This document shows, piece by piece, positions 19,505 to 30,500 of a stretch of 64,000 nt of DNA. The position numbers and the translations under genes are program-made. The stretch covers positions 202,462,506-202,526,505 of the forward strand of contig NC_090023.1 in assembly GCF_037176765.1 (NCBI RefSeq), given 5' to 3'. How positions within the stretch are numbered: position 1 is the stretch's first letter; each line of letters begins with the position of its first letter. A model generated the notes under the pieces. It did no database searches and was not told the origin of the DNA. It saw only the letters and a list, made by a program, of their open reading frames with translations. The DNA is from Anolis sagrei. Its lineage: Eukaryota; Chordata; Lepidosauria; Squamata; Anolidae.

Positions 19505-19510
19505 AATAAA
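19505..19510 (+). terminator. PRDX3: PRDX3 polyadenylation signal AATAAA
   Basis: A canonical hexamer 78 bases after the PRDX3 stop codon, the first good candidate in the 3' UTR. Further AT-rich sequence follows, so a longer 3' UTR isoform is possible. Confidence 0.6.
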
Positions 19511-20714
19511 AACGCACAATTATTTTAATAGTTCTTCTGATGTAAACATGGTTTATTTTTTAGGACTGTGGAGATGAGTAATTTTTTCGCCCAAGTAGGT
19601 GTAAGCACCACTGAAGGCTTGAACATCTCCTACATATAATAGCACTAGCAGAAAATATTTGTAATTAAAGAGAACTGTCTGAAGAAAAATAATTCTTGCC
19701 TACTATAATCACTCTGAAATGTCTTTCTGCTCTTTGATTAATCACAAAATAGTATACTAAAAGTTGTCTTCAGGAACTGGCTATCATTTTAATAGCCTGA
19801 AGCAAGGTACAAAACAGTCGGTACACAAGGGCTGCAGAGGGAAAGAAGTAAATTAATGTCAGTAAACTTTTTTCCCATTTGTCAATTCATAGCTTTTGCT
19901 TATCAAGCCTTGCTTCACCCACCTACTCTTTTTCTTGTGTTACATCAGAGCGCATTGTGGCCTGAGGTCTACATTTATGAGAATATTCCCATTTCAAATT
20001 TTCTATCCCTCCTCCTTCCTCTGGACATAGTGTGACTGGGCAGAGCATACAGATATTGATCCAAGATAACTATTCTGCAAATTAGTTCTTTGCATTCAGA
20101 GATGTGCTGTGTGGTACATCAGTCCCATCTATTCTTAAAATTTAGAATTAGCATCTTATGTTGCCATGTGAATTGCCTCTGAAATTATAGCAAGGAAGTA
20201 TTTAAACTCATGCAACTATTATGCATATTAATATAGGCTGTCAAATACATTTGAATAATTAATAGGGTGAGATTGGTTCTGTTCATTTAGAAATAAACAC
20301 AAAATGAAGCTGTGAACCAAAGCCTTTGCTGGTCATGTTCAAATCATTCGTGATACGTAGCAACTTTGCATAGTTTTGCTTTGGATGGGAAATTTCAAAT
20401 TATTTTCAAATGGGTTATTTGTAATTACCAGTTGAAAATTAATGAATGATTCTATGAATTAAAAAAGCTTATTTCTGAAAACATCCATAGTATTTCTGTC
20501 AAACTGCAACAATGAGTTAAATATACTTGAGGAAAACAAAATGAGGGTATCCAGAAAATGGATATCAATGTTGGTTGGATCTCTGGTCATTTTTCTATAA
20601 TGACACACTCACCTGATGGTTGGGAGTTTCACCTTGCTTTTTAAAAAAGTGTGTGCCCTGCTTTTATAGATATCTGCCCTAGAGTTGTAAATGAGTAACT
20701 CATTGCTAAAGCTT

Positions 20715-20920
20715 AGAGAAGACAATGATGCCTGGGAAAAAGGAAGGAAAAAGGAAGAGGGGCTGACTAAGGGCAAGATGGTTGGATGGTATCCTTGAAG
20801 TGACTGGCTTGGCTCTGAAGGGGCTGTGGGTGGTGACGGCCAACAGGGAGATCTGGCGTGGGCTGGTCCATAAGGTCACGAAGAGTTGGAAGCGACTGAA
20901 CGAATAAACCACAACAAACA
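20715..20920 (+). mobile_element. Bov-B (RTE) LINE 3' end
   Basis: GGCCAACAGGGAGATCTGGC then GTGGGCTGGTCCATAAGGTC and ACGAAGAGTTGGAAGCGACT GAACGAATAAAC form the characteristic Bov-B 3' terminus. 5'-truncated. Confidence 0.75.
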
Positions 20921-21349
20921 ATTCATTGCAATTGTATATAATAATTGCTACATGTTCCTATTCAGTTTTTTTTTTTAAATACTGGCAGAATTATGAATAG
21001 GCTGAATTAATTTCTAGATCTTGTTGATTTTTTTTCTTTTCTAGAAAAGGAGAAAAGCTACTTCATAGTGATATTTGTGACTACCAATTACACTGGCCAA
21101 CACACATTTTGTGAAATATTGGCCCTTTTTCTGGGTGTATTTGACCTACTGATTCTGAGAACAACCCCGATTTTCCTTTATCAGCTCTAGTTTTTGAGGT
21201 ATAGTCTTCATCTGCTCATCCATAGAAAATAATAACCATATATAAGAAACTAGAGTTGATGTGGTCTGTCCAATGCAATTTTCTTCATCAGCTCCTCAAA
21301 TAACGACAGGAACAGGCCTAAAAAAAACCCTCATAATCACAGCCTCTAC

Positions 21350-21485
21350 CAGTACTTCCCAACCTTTGGTCCTCCAGGTGTTTAGGACTTCCGCTCCCCC
21401 AATTCCTAACAGCTGGTAAGCTGGCTGGGATTTATGGAAGTTGAAGTCCAAAACACCTGGAGGACCAAAGGTTGGGAACCACTGC
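21350..21485. mobile_element. hAT-like MITE (CAGTGGTTCCCAACC family)
   Basis: AGTACTTCCCAACCTTTGGT and ACCAAAGGTTGGGAACCACT flank mirrored arms with TAACAGCTGGTAAGCTGGCT. Confidence 0.8.
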
Positions 21486-21639
21486 AAGCAGTAGCTTCCT
21501 TAGCTTTACGCTTAAGTCTGGCTGTGTGTATAGACCTAAACATGGAACTAACTTAGAGATCATAGAATAAATAGTCACATACACCTTGAAACTAAATGAA
21601 CCTGAAATCAATATCTTAATTTCACGTTCAAGACAAGAG

Positions 21640-22345
21640 GGATCCTCTCACTTCTGCAGGAGTCTACTGTATACCATGCAGCCATGGACAAGTCTACATA
21701 GGAACCACCAAATGCAGCAATGTCCAAACACGAATCAAGGAACATGAAAGGCACTGCAGAGTATTTCAACTGGAGAAGTCAGCTAAAACAGCACCTGATG
21801 AACCAGCCTGGACACAGCATATTATTTGAGAACACAGAAATGTTGGACCTCTTTAACAACTACCATGTCGGACTACACAGAGAAGCCACTGAAATCCATA
21901 AGCATGTGAACAATTTCAATAGGAGGAAACCATGGAAATGAACAAAATCTGGCTACCAGTATTTTAAAAAAAACCCTCTTAAGATCAGGACAGTAAATAA
22001 AGAGCAACACTCAAAAAACGGGAATTCCAGACAAGAATTAACCAGGGCTAGCTAACACCTCCCAACAAAGGATTCCCCCAGGCAGCAGGCAGCCAGGCTT
22101 TTAAGCTGCAAGGCCATTAATGCTAATTAAGTTGGCCAATTGCAACATGTACATCTGCCTCAAGTTTTCACAAGTTCTTTCTCCCACTGTAGACATTCCA
22201 GAGATATATAAACCTCACTTGCCTAGTTTCCAACAGTCCCCTCAACTTCTGAGGATACCTGCCATAGATGTGGGCAAAATGTCAGGAGAGAATGCTTCTG
22301 AAACATGGCCATATAGCCTGGAAAACTCACAGCAACTCACATTCC
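21640..22345 (+). mobile_element. Penelope-like element 3' end: GIY-YIG endonuclease remnant plus terminal repeat
   Basis: 21659-21730 reads GVYCIPCSHGQVYIGTTK, a clear GIY-YIG (GVY...VYIG) signature. Downstream conceptual residues include HLMNQPGHSILFENTEMLDL and HREATEIHKHVNNFN, typical of the endonuclease end of Penelope-like retroelements. A 3' UTR and a terminal repeat with a hammerhead-like core (22249-22286) follow. The copy is truncated and decayed; it is the reference for the repeat-only copies elsewhere. Confidence 0.8.
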
Positions 22346-22702
22346 TCTCTTTACTATGCAGGCAATCATCTTGGATGTTTAGATGGAAACTCTGGAAGCC
22401 ATTTGTAGGTTTGCCCCAATAATATGATCTATAGACAAAGTAACCAACAAAGTAATTTTGTAAACAGTAAAATGCAGGGCAAATATCTCAATCATCTAAC
22501 CCTCAGAATAAGAACAAATTATTGTGGCTCATGTTGTGAAATTTGAAGACGGCCAATATATTTCTTCATGTCATTTCTTTCCTTGCTTTATAAATGTATT
22601 GTGTTTTACGTGTCTCATTATTCATGAAGTGGGTTCTATATTGTTTATCTGCCAGAGTAATTGAACCAAAAGGTAACACAAGATGGTTCCTCCTGATGCA
22701 TT

Positions 22703-22705
<3 letters not shown>

Positions 22706-22740
<35 letters not shown>

Positions 22741-22741
22741 T
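22706..22741. repeat. (AAT)n microsatellite followed by L2-like 3' end
   Basis: Twelve trinucleotides, then TCTTATATGCCTCTCCTCAC, reminiscent of the L2 3' terminus on the minus strand. Confidence 0.75.
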
Positions 22742-23261
22742 CTTATATGCCTCTCCTCACAATCCGAGGTGAAGTACAGCAGAGTTAAAACATATAATCA
22801 TAAATGCATTCAGTAAAATGTAGATTAAGATTTTTTCCCCAAAATATACATATTAATACATGGAATGATTTAAACTGCATAGCCAGAAATTGACTGAGTA
22901 GGCCTGGTGGAAGAGATGGGTCTTAAATTTTGACAGCTGATTTAGCTGTCAAAGCTATTCTGGCAGATCAGAAGGCTGTTAGGAATTGTGGGAGTTGAAG
23001 TTCAAAACACCTGGAGGGCCAAACTTTACCAAGGCCTGATGGAGACGGTGTATAAATTACCATGTTTAGATTTGAGCCTCATCTTCAATGTATCTCATTG
23101 CAGACCTAAAGGCAAATAAAAGCATTCCAAAATCAAGGAGGGGAAACTTTGAAATCTCAAGGCTTTTTGGTCCCAAGCATTTCAGATAAGTTGAGAATCA
23201 AATTGCATCAGCGCCAGCCATTTCATGGCTGCACAGCCTTGGAGTGCATCTACATGGTACA

Positions 23262-23405
23262 ACAGGGATCCTCAACGTGTGGCCCTCCAGCTGTTTGGGC
23301 CTTCAACTCCCAGAATTCCTGGCAATTGAACAAGCTCATTAGGGTTTCTGGGAGTTGGAGGCCCAAACAGTTGGAGGGCCACACTTTGAGGATGCCTGCT
23401 GTAGA
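23262..23405. mobile_element. hAT-like MITE
   Basis: GGGATCCTCAACGTGTGGCC and GGCCACACTTTGAGGATGCC are inverted repeats around mirrored CAACTCCCAGAATTCC / GGTTTCTGGGAGTTGG. Confidence 0.75.
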
Positions 23406-23424
23406 ATAAATGAAGACTGCCATG

Positions 23425-24062
23425 GCTATAGAAAGCTGAGTTGTAGTTTGGTGAGGCACCAGTAACTTTAGGCAGAGGAAGCTAAAGACGTTGCAAAACT
23501 ACAACTCCCAGGGTTCCATTAGCATGGAGCCACAGCAGTGGAATTGTACTTTTGTAGGGCACCAGTAACTTTAGGCAGAGGAGGCTGAAGACCTTGCAAA
23601 ACTACAACTCCCAGTGTTTCATTAGCATGGAGCCACAGCAGTGGAATTGTAGTTTGGTGAGGCACCAGTAACTTTAGGCAGAGGAGGCTGAAGACCTTGC
23701 AAAACTACAACTCCCAGAGTTCCATTAGCATGGAGCCACAGCAGCGGAATTGTAGTTTAGTGAGGCGCCAGTAACTTTAGGCAGAGGAGGCTGAAGACCT
23801 TGCAAAACTACAACTCCCAGGGTTCCATTAGCATGGAGCCACAGCAGTGGAATTGTAGTTTGGTGAGGCACCAATAACGTTAGGCAGAGGAGGCTAAAGA
23901 CCTTGCAAAACGACAACTCCCAGGGTCCTATTAGCATGGAGCCACAGCAGTGGAATTGTAGTTTAGTGAGGCGCCAGTAACTTTAGGCAGAGGAGGCTAA
24001 AGACCTTGCAAAACTACAACTCCCAGGGTACCATTAGCATGGAGCCACAGCAGTAGAAGTGA
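23425..24062. repeat. Minisatellite-like tandem array, about six units of about 105 bp
   Basis: Each unit carries GTAGTTTGGTGAGGCACCAG then TAACTTTAGGCAGAGGAGGC then AAAACTACAACTCCCAGGGT and CCATTAGCATGGAGCCACAG. Units begin near 23443, 23547, 23651, 23753, 23855 and 23957. The sequence is the interior of the ACTACAACTCCCA-family MITE, amplified in tandem. Confidence 0.9.
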
Positions 24063-24124
24063 TGCCTGATGGAAGTAGTTCCTTGGAGGCGCACAGCCGC
24101 GTGCAATGAGCAGCTTTCCTTCTA

Positions 24125-24375
24125 CTATTGTCGAAGGCTTTCATGGCTGGAATCACTCAGTTCTTGTGGGTTTTTTCGGGCTATATAGCCATGTTCTAGA
24201 GGCATTTCTCCTGACGTTTCGCCTGCATCTATGGCAGGCATCCTCAGACGTGAGGTCACCTCTGAGGATGCCTCACCTCTGAGGATGCCTGCCATAGATG
24301 CAGGCGAAACGTCAGGAGAAATGCCTCTAGAACATGGCCATATAGCCCGAAAAAACCCACAAGAACTGAGTTTCC
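24125..24375. mobile_element. Penelope-like terminal repeats in head-to-head inverted pair
   Basis: Left arm (minus sense) from TTGTCGAAGGCTTTCATGGC; right arm (plus sense) ends ATATAGCCCGAAAAAACCCA. The arms share GCCATGTTCTAGAGGCATTT. Each carries a well-preserved hammerhead-like core: 24213-24247 (-) and 24279-24313 (+). The right end is about 20 bases from the SFXN4 promoter palindrome. Confidence 0.8.
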
Positions 24376-24389
24376 TTCTACTAACACCC

Positions 24390-24468
24390 AAGCGGCCCGT
24401 GACGTCACGGGCAAGAGGCGGAGCCTAGGCGTCTTCCGGACCAGGCGCTTTCCGGCAGAGCCAGCTCC
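24390..24468 (+). promoter_or_regulatory. SFXN4: SFXN4 core promoter and 5' UTR with CRE-type palindrome and ETS-like sites
   Basis: A locally GC/CpG-rich, TATA-less stretch in otherwise AT-rich DNA. It contains the perfect 16-bp palindrome CCCGTGACGTCACGGG (24396-24411) with the CRE octamer TGACGTCA (24400-24407), then CTTCCGGA (24433-24440) and TTTCCGGC (24449-24456), the ETS/GABPA (NRF-2)-like sites common in nuclear genes for mitochondrial proteins. The ATG lies 13 bases beyond the second site, so the 5' UTR must be short or start within this block. Binding is inferred, not shown. Confidence 0.75.
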
Positions 24469-24507
24469 ATGGATTTGAATCTGGAGTTCTGGAGGAGCGA
24501 AGGCAAA
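24469..24507 (+). CDS. SFXN4: SFXN4 coding exon 1
   Basis: ATG at 24469 gives MDLNLEFWRSEGK and ends in phase 0 at donor GTATGG. NLEFW matches the NVRFW of human SFXN4 at the same spacing from the next exon. The human N-terminal extension before this motif is absent, or would need an upstream start that I do not see. Confidence 0.8.
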
Positions 24508-27500
24508 GTATGGCGCGTGCCTTCATGGAGGGCTGGGTCCCAGAGAGAGGAAGGAAGGAGGGAAGGAGGGAGGGAGAGAGAGAGAGCCCTTGTTTTTTCT
24601 CCTGGGGGTTGGCTTCCTCTCTGCTTTGCTTGCATGCAAGGTTTCACCTGCAAAGGTCAGCTGGGGAGCAGCATGGGCTTGCAATGGGGAAGATGGAGTA
24701 GATCATCCTATGGAACGAATGGATGCAGTGGGAGCTGTAGTTGCACAAGATCTTCAACCATCTCTGCCAAAGCGGGCTGATCCCTCACCAAACTACAGCT
24801 CCCAGGATTGCATAGCAGTAAGCCAAGGCAGTTCAATGCTGCTTTAATGGGACAGTGCAGACTGTGCCCATAGTGACCTTGGATGGATTTGGTAGTACAG
24901 ATTTGAGTTTGCTTTATCCAGAATCCTGAAACTTTTCCCTGCCATGACTCAGGGCCCTTCCACACAGCCATATAATCCAGTATATCAAGGCAGAAAATCC
25001 CACATTATCTGAGTGTGGACTCAGATAGCCCAGTTCAAAGCAGATATTGTGGGATTTTCTGCCTTGATATTCTGGGATACAGGGCCTCACCAAACTACAT
25101 CCTCCAGGATTCCATAGCATTGAGCCAGGGCTTCTTTAATGGGACAGTGTAGTGTAGACATTATTATAATATAATGCAATATAATATAATGCACTACTAC
25201 TAATAATATGATATTATAATTATATATTTATAGGTAAAGGTAAAGATTGTCCCCTGACATTAAGTTGTCATGTCTGACTCTGGGGTGTGGTGCTCATCTC
25301 CATTTCTAAGCCGAAGAGCTGATGTTGTCCATAGACACCTCCAAGGTCATGTGGCTGGCATGACTGCATGGAGTACCGTTATATATTTATATAGTTTTGC
25401 AAGGCCTTCAGCCTCCTTATAAATATATATATTTATATTACATGTAATACTTTATATTACATGTAATATACCATTATATTGTAATGTTACAATATAATGG
25501 TATAAGTACAATATAGTAATATATAATACTCATACTGTACTATGCTAATAATATAATAAAATGTATGTATGTATGTATATACATACATACATACATACAT
25601 ATATCTTGTAAGCCGCTCTGAGTCCCCTTTGGGGTGAGAAGGGCAGCATATAAATGTCATAAATAAATAAAAGTCTGTACCAATAGTGACGTTGGATGGA
25701 TTTGCTATTACAGATTTGAGTGCTTTATCCAGAATCCTGAAGCATTTCCCTGCCATGACTCAGGGCCCTTCCACACAGCTATATAATAATCCAGTATATC
25801 AAGGCAGAAAGTCCCACAATATCTGTTTTGAACTGGGGACCCTTCCACACAGCCCTATATCCCAGAATATCAAGGCAGAAAATCCCACATTATCTGAGTA
25901 TGGACTCAGTTCAAAACAGATCTTGTGGGATTTTTTGCCTTGGTATTCTGAGATATAGGGTTGTGTGGAAGGGCCCTGGGTTATCTTGTAGGGCAGGGGT
26001 CCTCAAACTTTTTAAACAGAGGGCCAGGTCACAGTCCCTCAAACTGTTGGGGGGCAGGATTATAATTTGAAAAAAAAACCCATAATTTGAATTCCTATGC
26101 ACACTGCACATATCTTATTTATAGTGCAAAAAACACTTAAAAACAATACAATAATTAAAATGAAGAACAATGTTAACAAATATAAACTAATTAGTATTTC
26201 AATGAGAAGTGTGGGCCTGCTTTTGGCTGATGAGATAGGATTGTTGTTGTTGTGTGCTTTCAAGTCATTTCAGACTTAGGTTGACCTTTAGTGAGGGCCA
26301 GGTAAATGAACTTGGAGAGCCGTATACGGTTCCCGGGCCTTAGTTTGAGGACCCCTGTTGTAGGGGCAAAGAAACCAAAATATTTCTCCAAAATGCAGGA
26401 GTCCCTTTCCAATAGGGAGGGCAAGGAAGGACACCACGAAAGTTGAATCTTTTAAACTGCGAACAAACTATTTATTGCGTGGCCATAGCAATAACAACAA
26501 ACAAGCATACAGGAATGCAATCAAAGGGTTTGTCATAACCCCCAATGGGGCTGCAGGGTTTTTATCACTTTGGTAGTAAACGGAATATACATTTTCATTG
26601 GTTCCCAAAGACAAAGCATTTCATTGGTCTAAGCTAGCTATACAGTTGTTCATTAGTTGTTTATGATTTTGATTGACATTATAGCACACGTGGGATCCTA
26701 ACAATAGCACAACTATAACACAACTATGGTCTATTGTTCTCTGACCATGACTGTATCTTATCTGCTAGTCTTTTGCAAACATGGCTCCAGAGGGACTGGG
26801 AAACTTGCGGGTTTTAACTAGCCACCAGCTAGCCGCTTTTGTCTGGATATACTATTATCCTTGAATTGTAACTTCTTCTCTGGAGTACTGATTTCTCAAA
26901 CAATTAGCATTTTCTGTAAACATAGCCCTACTGCAGAAACAGGCCAATATGGCAGTAAATCAGGACATATAGGCATTGGGAACATCTCTGAAAATTCCCC
27001 TTTTAAAACTACATCCCCTCTAATCTGAGGTCCTGAGGCCCCTTCTGCGCTGCCTTATATCCCAGGATCTGATCCTAGATGATCTGTTTATCCCAGATTA
27101 TATGGCAGTGGAGACTAAGGCCCCTTCCACATAGCTGTATAAAATCCACATTGAACTAGATTATATGGAAGTGGACTCAGGGCCTTTCTTCACAGCTGTA
27201 TAACCCTGAATATGAAGGCAGAAAATCCCACAATGTCTATTTTGAACTGGTTTATTTGAGCGCCTTTCCACACAGCCCTATATCCTATAATATCAAGGCA
27301 GACAATCCCCCATTATCTGATATTGTGGGATTTTCTGCCTTGATAATCTGGGATATAGGACCCTGGGTCCACACTGCCATATATTCAACTTCAAAGCAAA
27401 TAATGTGGCATTTTATTCAGCTTTGTGGAAGGGGCCCCAGACAGGCCCTATATCCCAGGATCTGGTCCAGGTTTTCTGTATATTCCACATTATCTGGCAG

Positions 27501-30500
27501 TGCAGACTCATATAATCCAATTGAAAGCAAAAAACCTGGGATCGTATCCTGGGATATAAGGGCTGTCTTGAAGGCCTCTTAGTCCACACTGCTATATATT
27601 TCAGTTCAAGGCAGATAATGTGGGATTTTATTTGGCTGTTTGCAAGGGGGTTCAGATAACCTAGTTCACAGCAGATATTGTGGATTATCTGCCTTGATAT
27701 TTTGGGCTATATGGCTGTGTGGAAGGACCCTCAGGCCCCTTCAAAGATGCCATATAATCCAGATTATCAAAGCAGATAATCCACATTGTCTGCTTTGAAC
27801 TGGATTATATGAGTCTACACTGCCATATAATCAGTACAAAGCAGGTAATCTGGATTTTATATGGCAGTGTAGAAGGGGCCTCGTAGAATCAAGGTCAAAG
27901 CAGATAATCTGGGATCAGATCCTGGGACATAAAGCAGTGTAGGCCCAGCCTCAAGTCATTTTAGTCTTCTTTGGTACTTCACCAGTCTACAGTTCCTATG
28001 ATTCCTTAGCATCGAACCGGAGCAATGAAAACAGCGTCACACTGCATTGATTCTACAGTGATTCTACACCCAGAGATAGAGACTCATTTGCTTTCTGTTG
28101 GTGCAGTGCGCACAAGCTTTGTTTAACACTCAAAATTATTAAAAATATATTGTACACAAAATTACCTTCAGGCTATGTGTGTAAGGGGTGTATGTATAGA
28201 AATAGATTTTGTATTTAGACTTGGGTACCCCCTCCAAGATATCATTATGCATGTACAGGCAGTCCCCAAGTTACAAACATCCAATTTACAAGCAACTCAT
28301 AGTTAAGAACAGTAGTTTTTTTAATCGCATCAGAAGCAAATTGAGAATACAGTTATAATGTATTTTTAAAAAACCACAATTAATGTTTAAAACTTGGCAT
28401 TATACTAAATTTGCTTTCACCAGGAGTGTCTCTGGTGTTGCTGTAAGAAAGTCCTCCATTGTGCATGTGACAGGGCTCAGGTTGCATTGTAGTAGGTTGT
28501 CGTGGACTCTAGCTCCATTTCTGAAGATTGTCTCTGCATCTTGTGATGCCAGAATGTTCAGCGCCTTCCAAGTTGCCCAGGAGAGAGTTTTTCATAGGGG
28601 TGAGACAACAGCAAGTGAGAGAAACCTACAACTCGGAAGGAAAATTCACTCCTGAAAGAGTTATCATGGGGAAAAGGTGTATTCACTGAAACTTCCTCAC
28701 CAATTCTTGTTTCCACAAGAAGCCAAATCTTTCAAAATCCAATTATCACAGGGACAAAAAGTGGGGTGACATCTTCTGAACAGGAGCAGACAGCAAAATA
28801 AACACCACATGGATGTTAACTCTTCCTTATGCTATCTAAAGCTAAAACTTTTATATTTTGGACTGCAGTTATACTTTTCCAACTTACATACAAATTCAAC
28901 TTAAGAACAAACCTACAGAACCTATCTGTAGAACCAGGGATTTCCTGTATATGCATATCCAGGTACTGAAAAAACCAAAGTCCAGAATACATCTGGTCCC
29001 AAGCATTTGGGGTAAGGGAGACTCAACTTGTACTGTATTCTGTGCACGGTTGCATATATTCAAGTGGTACTTACTCTTGGGAAAACGTGGATAGGATTAA
29101 GGCTTGAAGTGGATGTCACAAAGATAGTCCCTGCAGTACTTTGGACTTTAGCTCCCAGAAGCCCTGGCCAGGTGCAGGAGCAAAGGTTCTCCAACCTTGG
29201 GTCATACAATGACATTTTGTATCTGAATTAAATTTTATGAATATGGATTAAGAACATTTTGGCATTAATAATATCAGTTGGCCCACCCTAAGATGGATAT
29301 ATTATGAAGATGATCAAAACAGCCAGGATTATGGCAGGGGAAGTCAAATGTGTGACCCTTCAGATGTTGGAGCTCAGCTTCCATCATTCATTCCTCACCA
29401 TTGGCTATATCGGTTGGGGTGATGGGTCTACCATCTAATTTTGTGGCTCCCTTCAGAAATTATAACAGCATGAAATTGCTATATCTTCTAATGGCTGAAT
29501 TTCCTTCTTTAGACTTTTTTCCAAAGATTTCGTCAATGGGCAGACCTCTTGGACCCATTACTCTTACTTGCATCAAAAGTAAGTACATTGTGCATTAAAT
29601 TATATTATCTAGTTTGTTAGAAAATAACTGCAGTTCAATGCACTTTGAAAACATAGAATAAAAGTAAAGTGTACTCTTCCCAATTTTAGCAAATTCTCTT
29701 GTAAAAAGCAGTTACCGTGTATACTTGAATATAAGCTGAGGCACCTAATTTTACCACAAAAAAAACCTCAGAAAACATATTGACTCGAGTATAAGCTGAG
29801 GGTGGGAAATGCAGCTGCAGTGTTGGGGCAGTGCGAGAAGAGCCTTGCTAGAAGATCTTAGTATTCAGGCAGGTTGGCATGAGGGGATGCAGTCAGATAG
29901 GTAAGTAGGACCAGAACCGTTTAGGGCTTTAAAGGTCAAAACCAGCACCTTGAATCAGGCCCAGAAAAGAATTGGCATCCAGTGTATGTGCTTTAGCAAG
30001 GGGGTAGTATGCTCCTTGGGCCCAGAACCTGTTAATAACCTGTCTGCAGATCTCTGAATGAATTGAAGTTTCTGGACACTCTTCAAGGACAGTCCCACGT
30101 AGAGCCCATTACAGTAGTCTAAATGGGATGGAACCAAGGCATGGATCACCATGGCCAAGTCTGGCTTCTCAAGATACGGTTGCAGCTGGCATATAAGTTT
30201 TAATTGTGCGATGGTCTTTTTTGCCACCGCCAACACATGAAGCTCCAGGTTTAGCGATGAGTCCATGAGGACCCCCAGACTACGGACCTGTGTCTTCAGA
30301 GAGTGTGACCACATTCAGCACAGGTTGCCATCCTATACCCTGATCTGCCTGACCAGAAGACTGTGTCACAGTGTTATTTACTGTTTACACATCCTTCATT
30401 TTTTTCCAAAACCTGTTTAGCTGGGTCTTGTCAGTCTTCCGTTTGTTTGTCCTCTTCCAGTTTGCATCAGGGTCTGGGCTGCTTCCTTGGCTTTTGGTGG

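Noticed and set aside
21720-21941. 73-residue frame as a host gene
   Set aside because: It is the decayed endonuclease end of a Penelope-like element.
23425-24062. CRISPR-like regularly spaced array
   Set aside because: Whole units repeat without unique spacers, in a vertebrate genome; a MITE-derived tandem array.
25561-25600. Self-complementary TGTATG/CATACA tract as a structured RNA gene
   Set aside because: Explained as a tetranucleotide microsatellite with an inversion point; no conserved loop or flanking gene signal.
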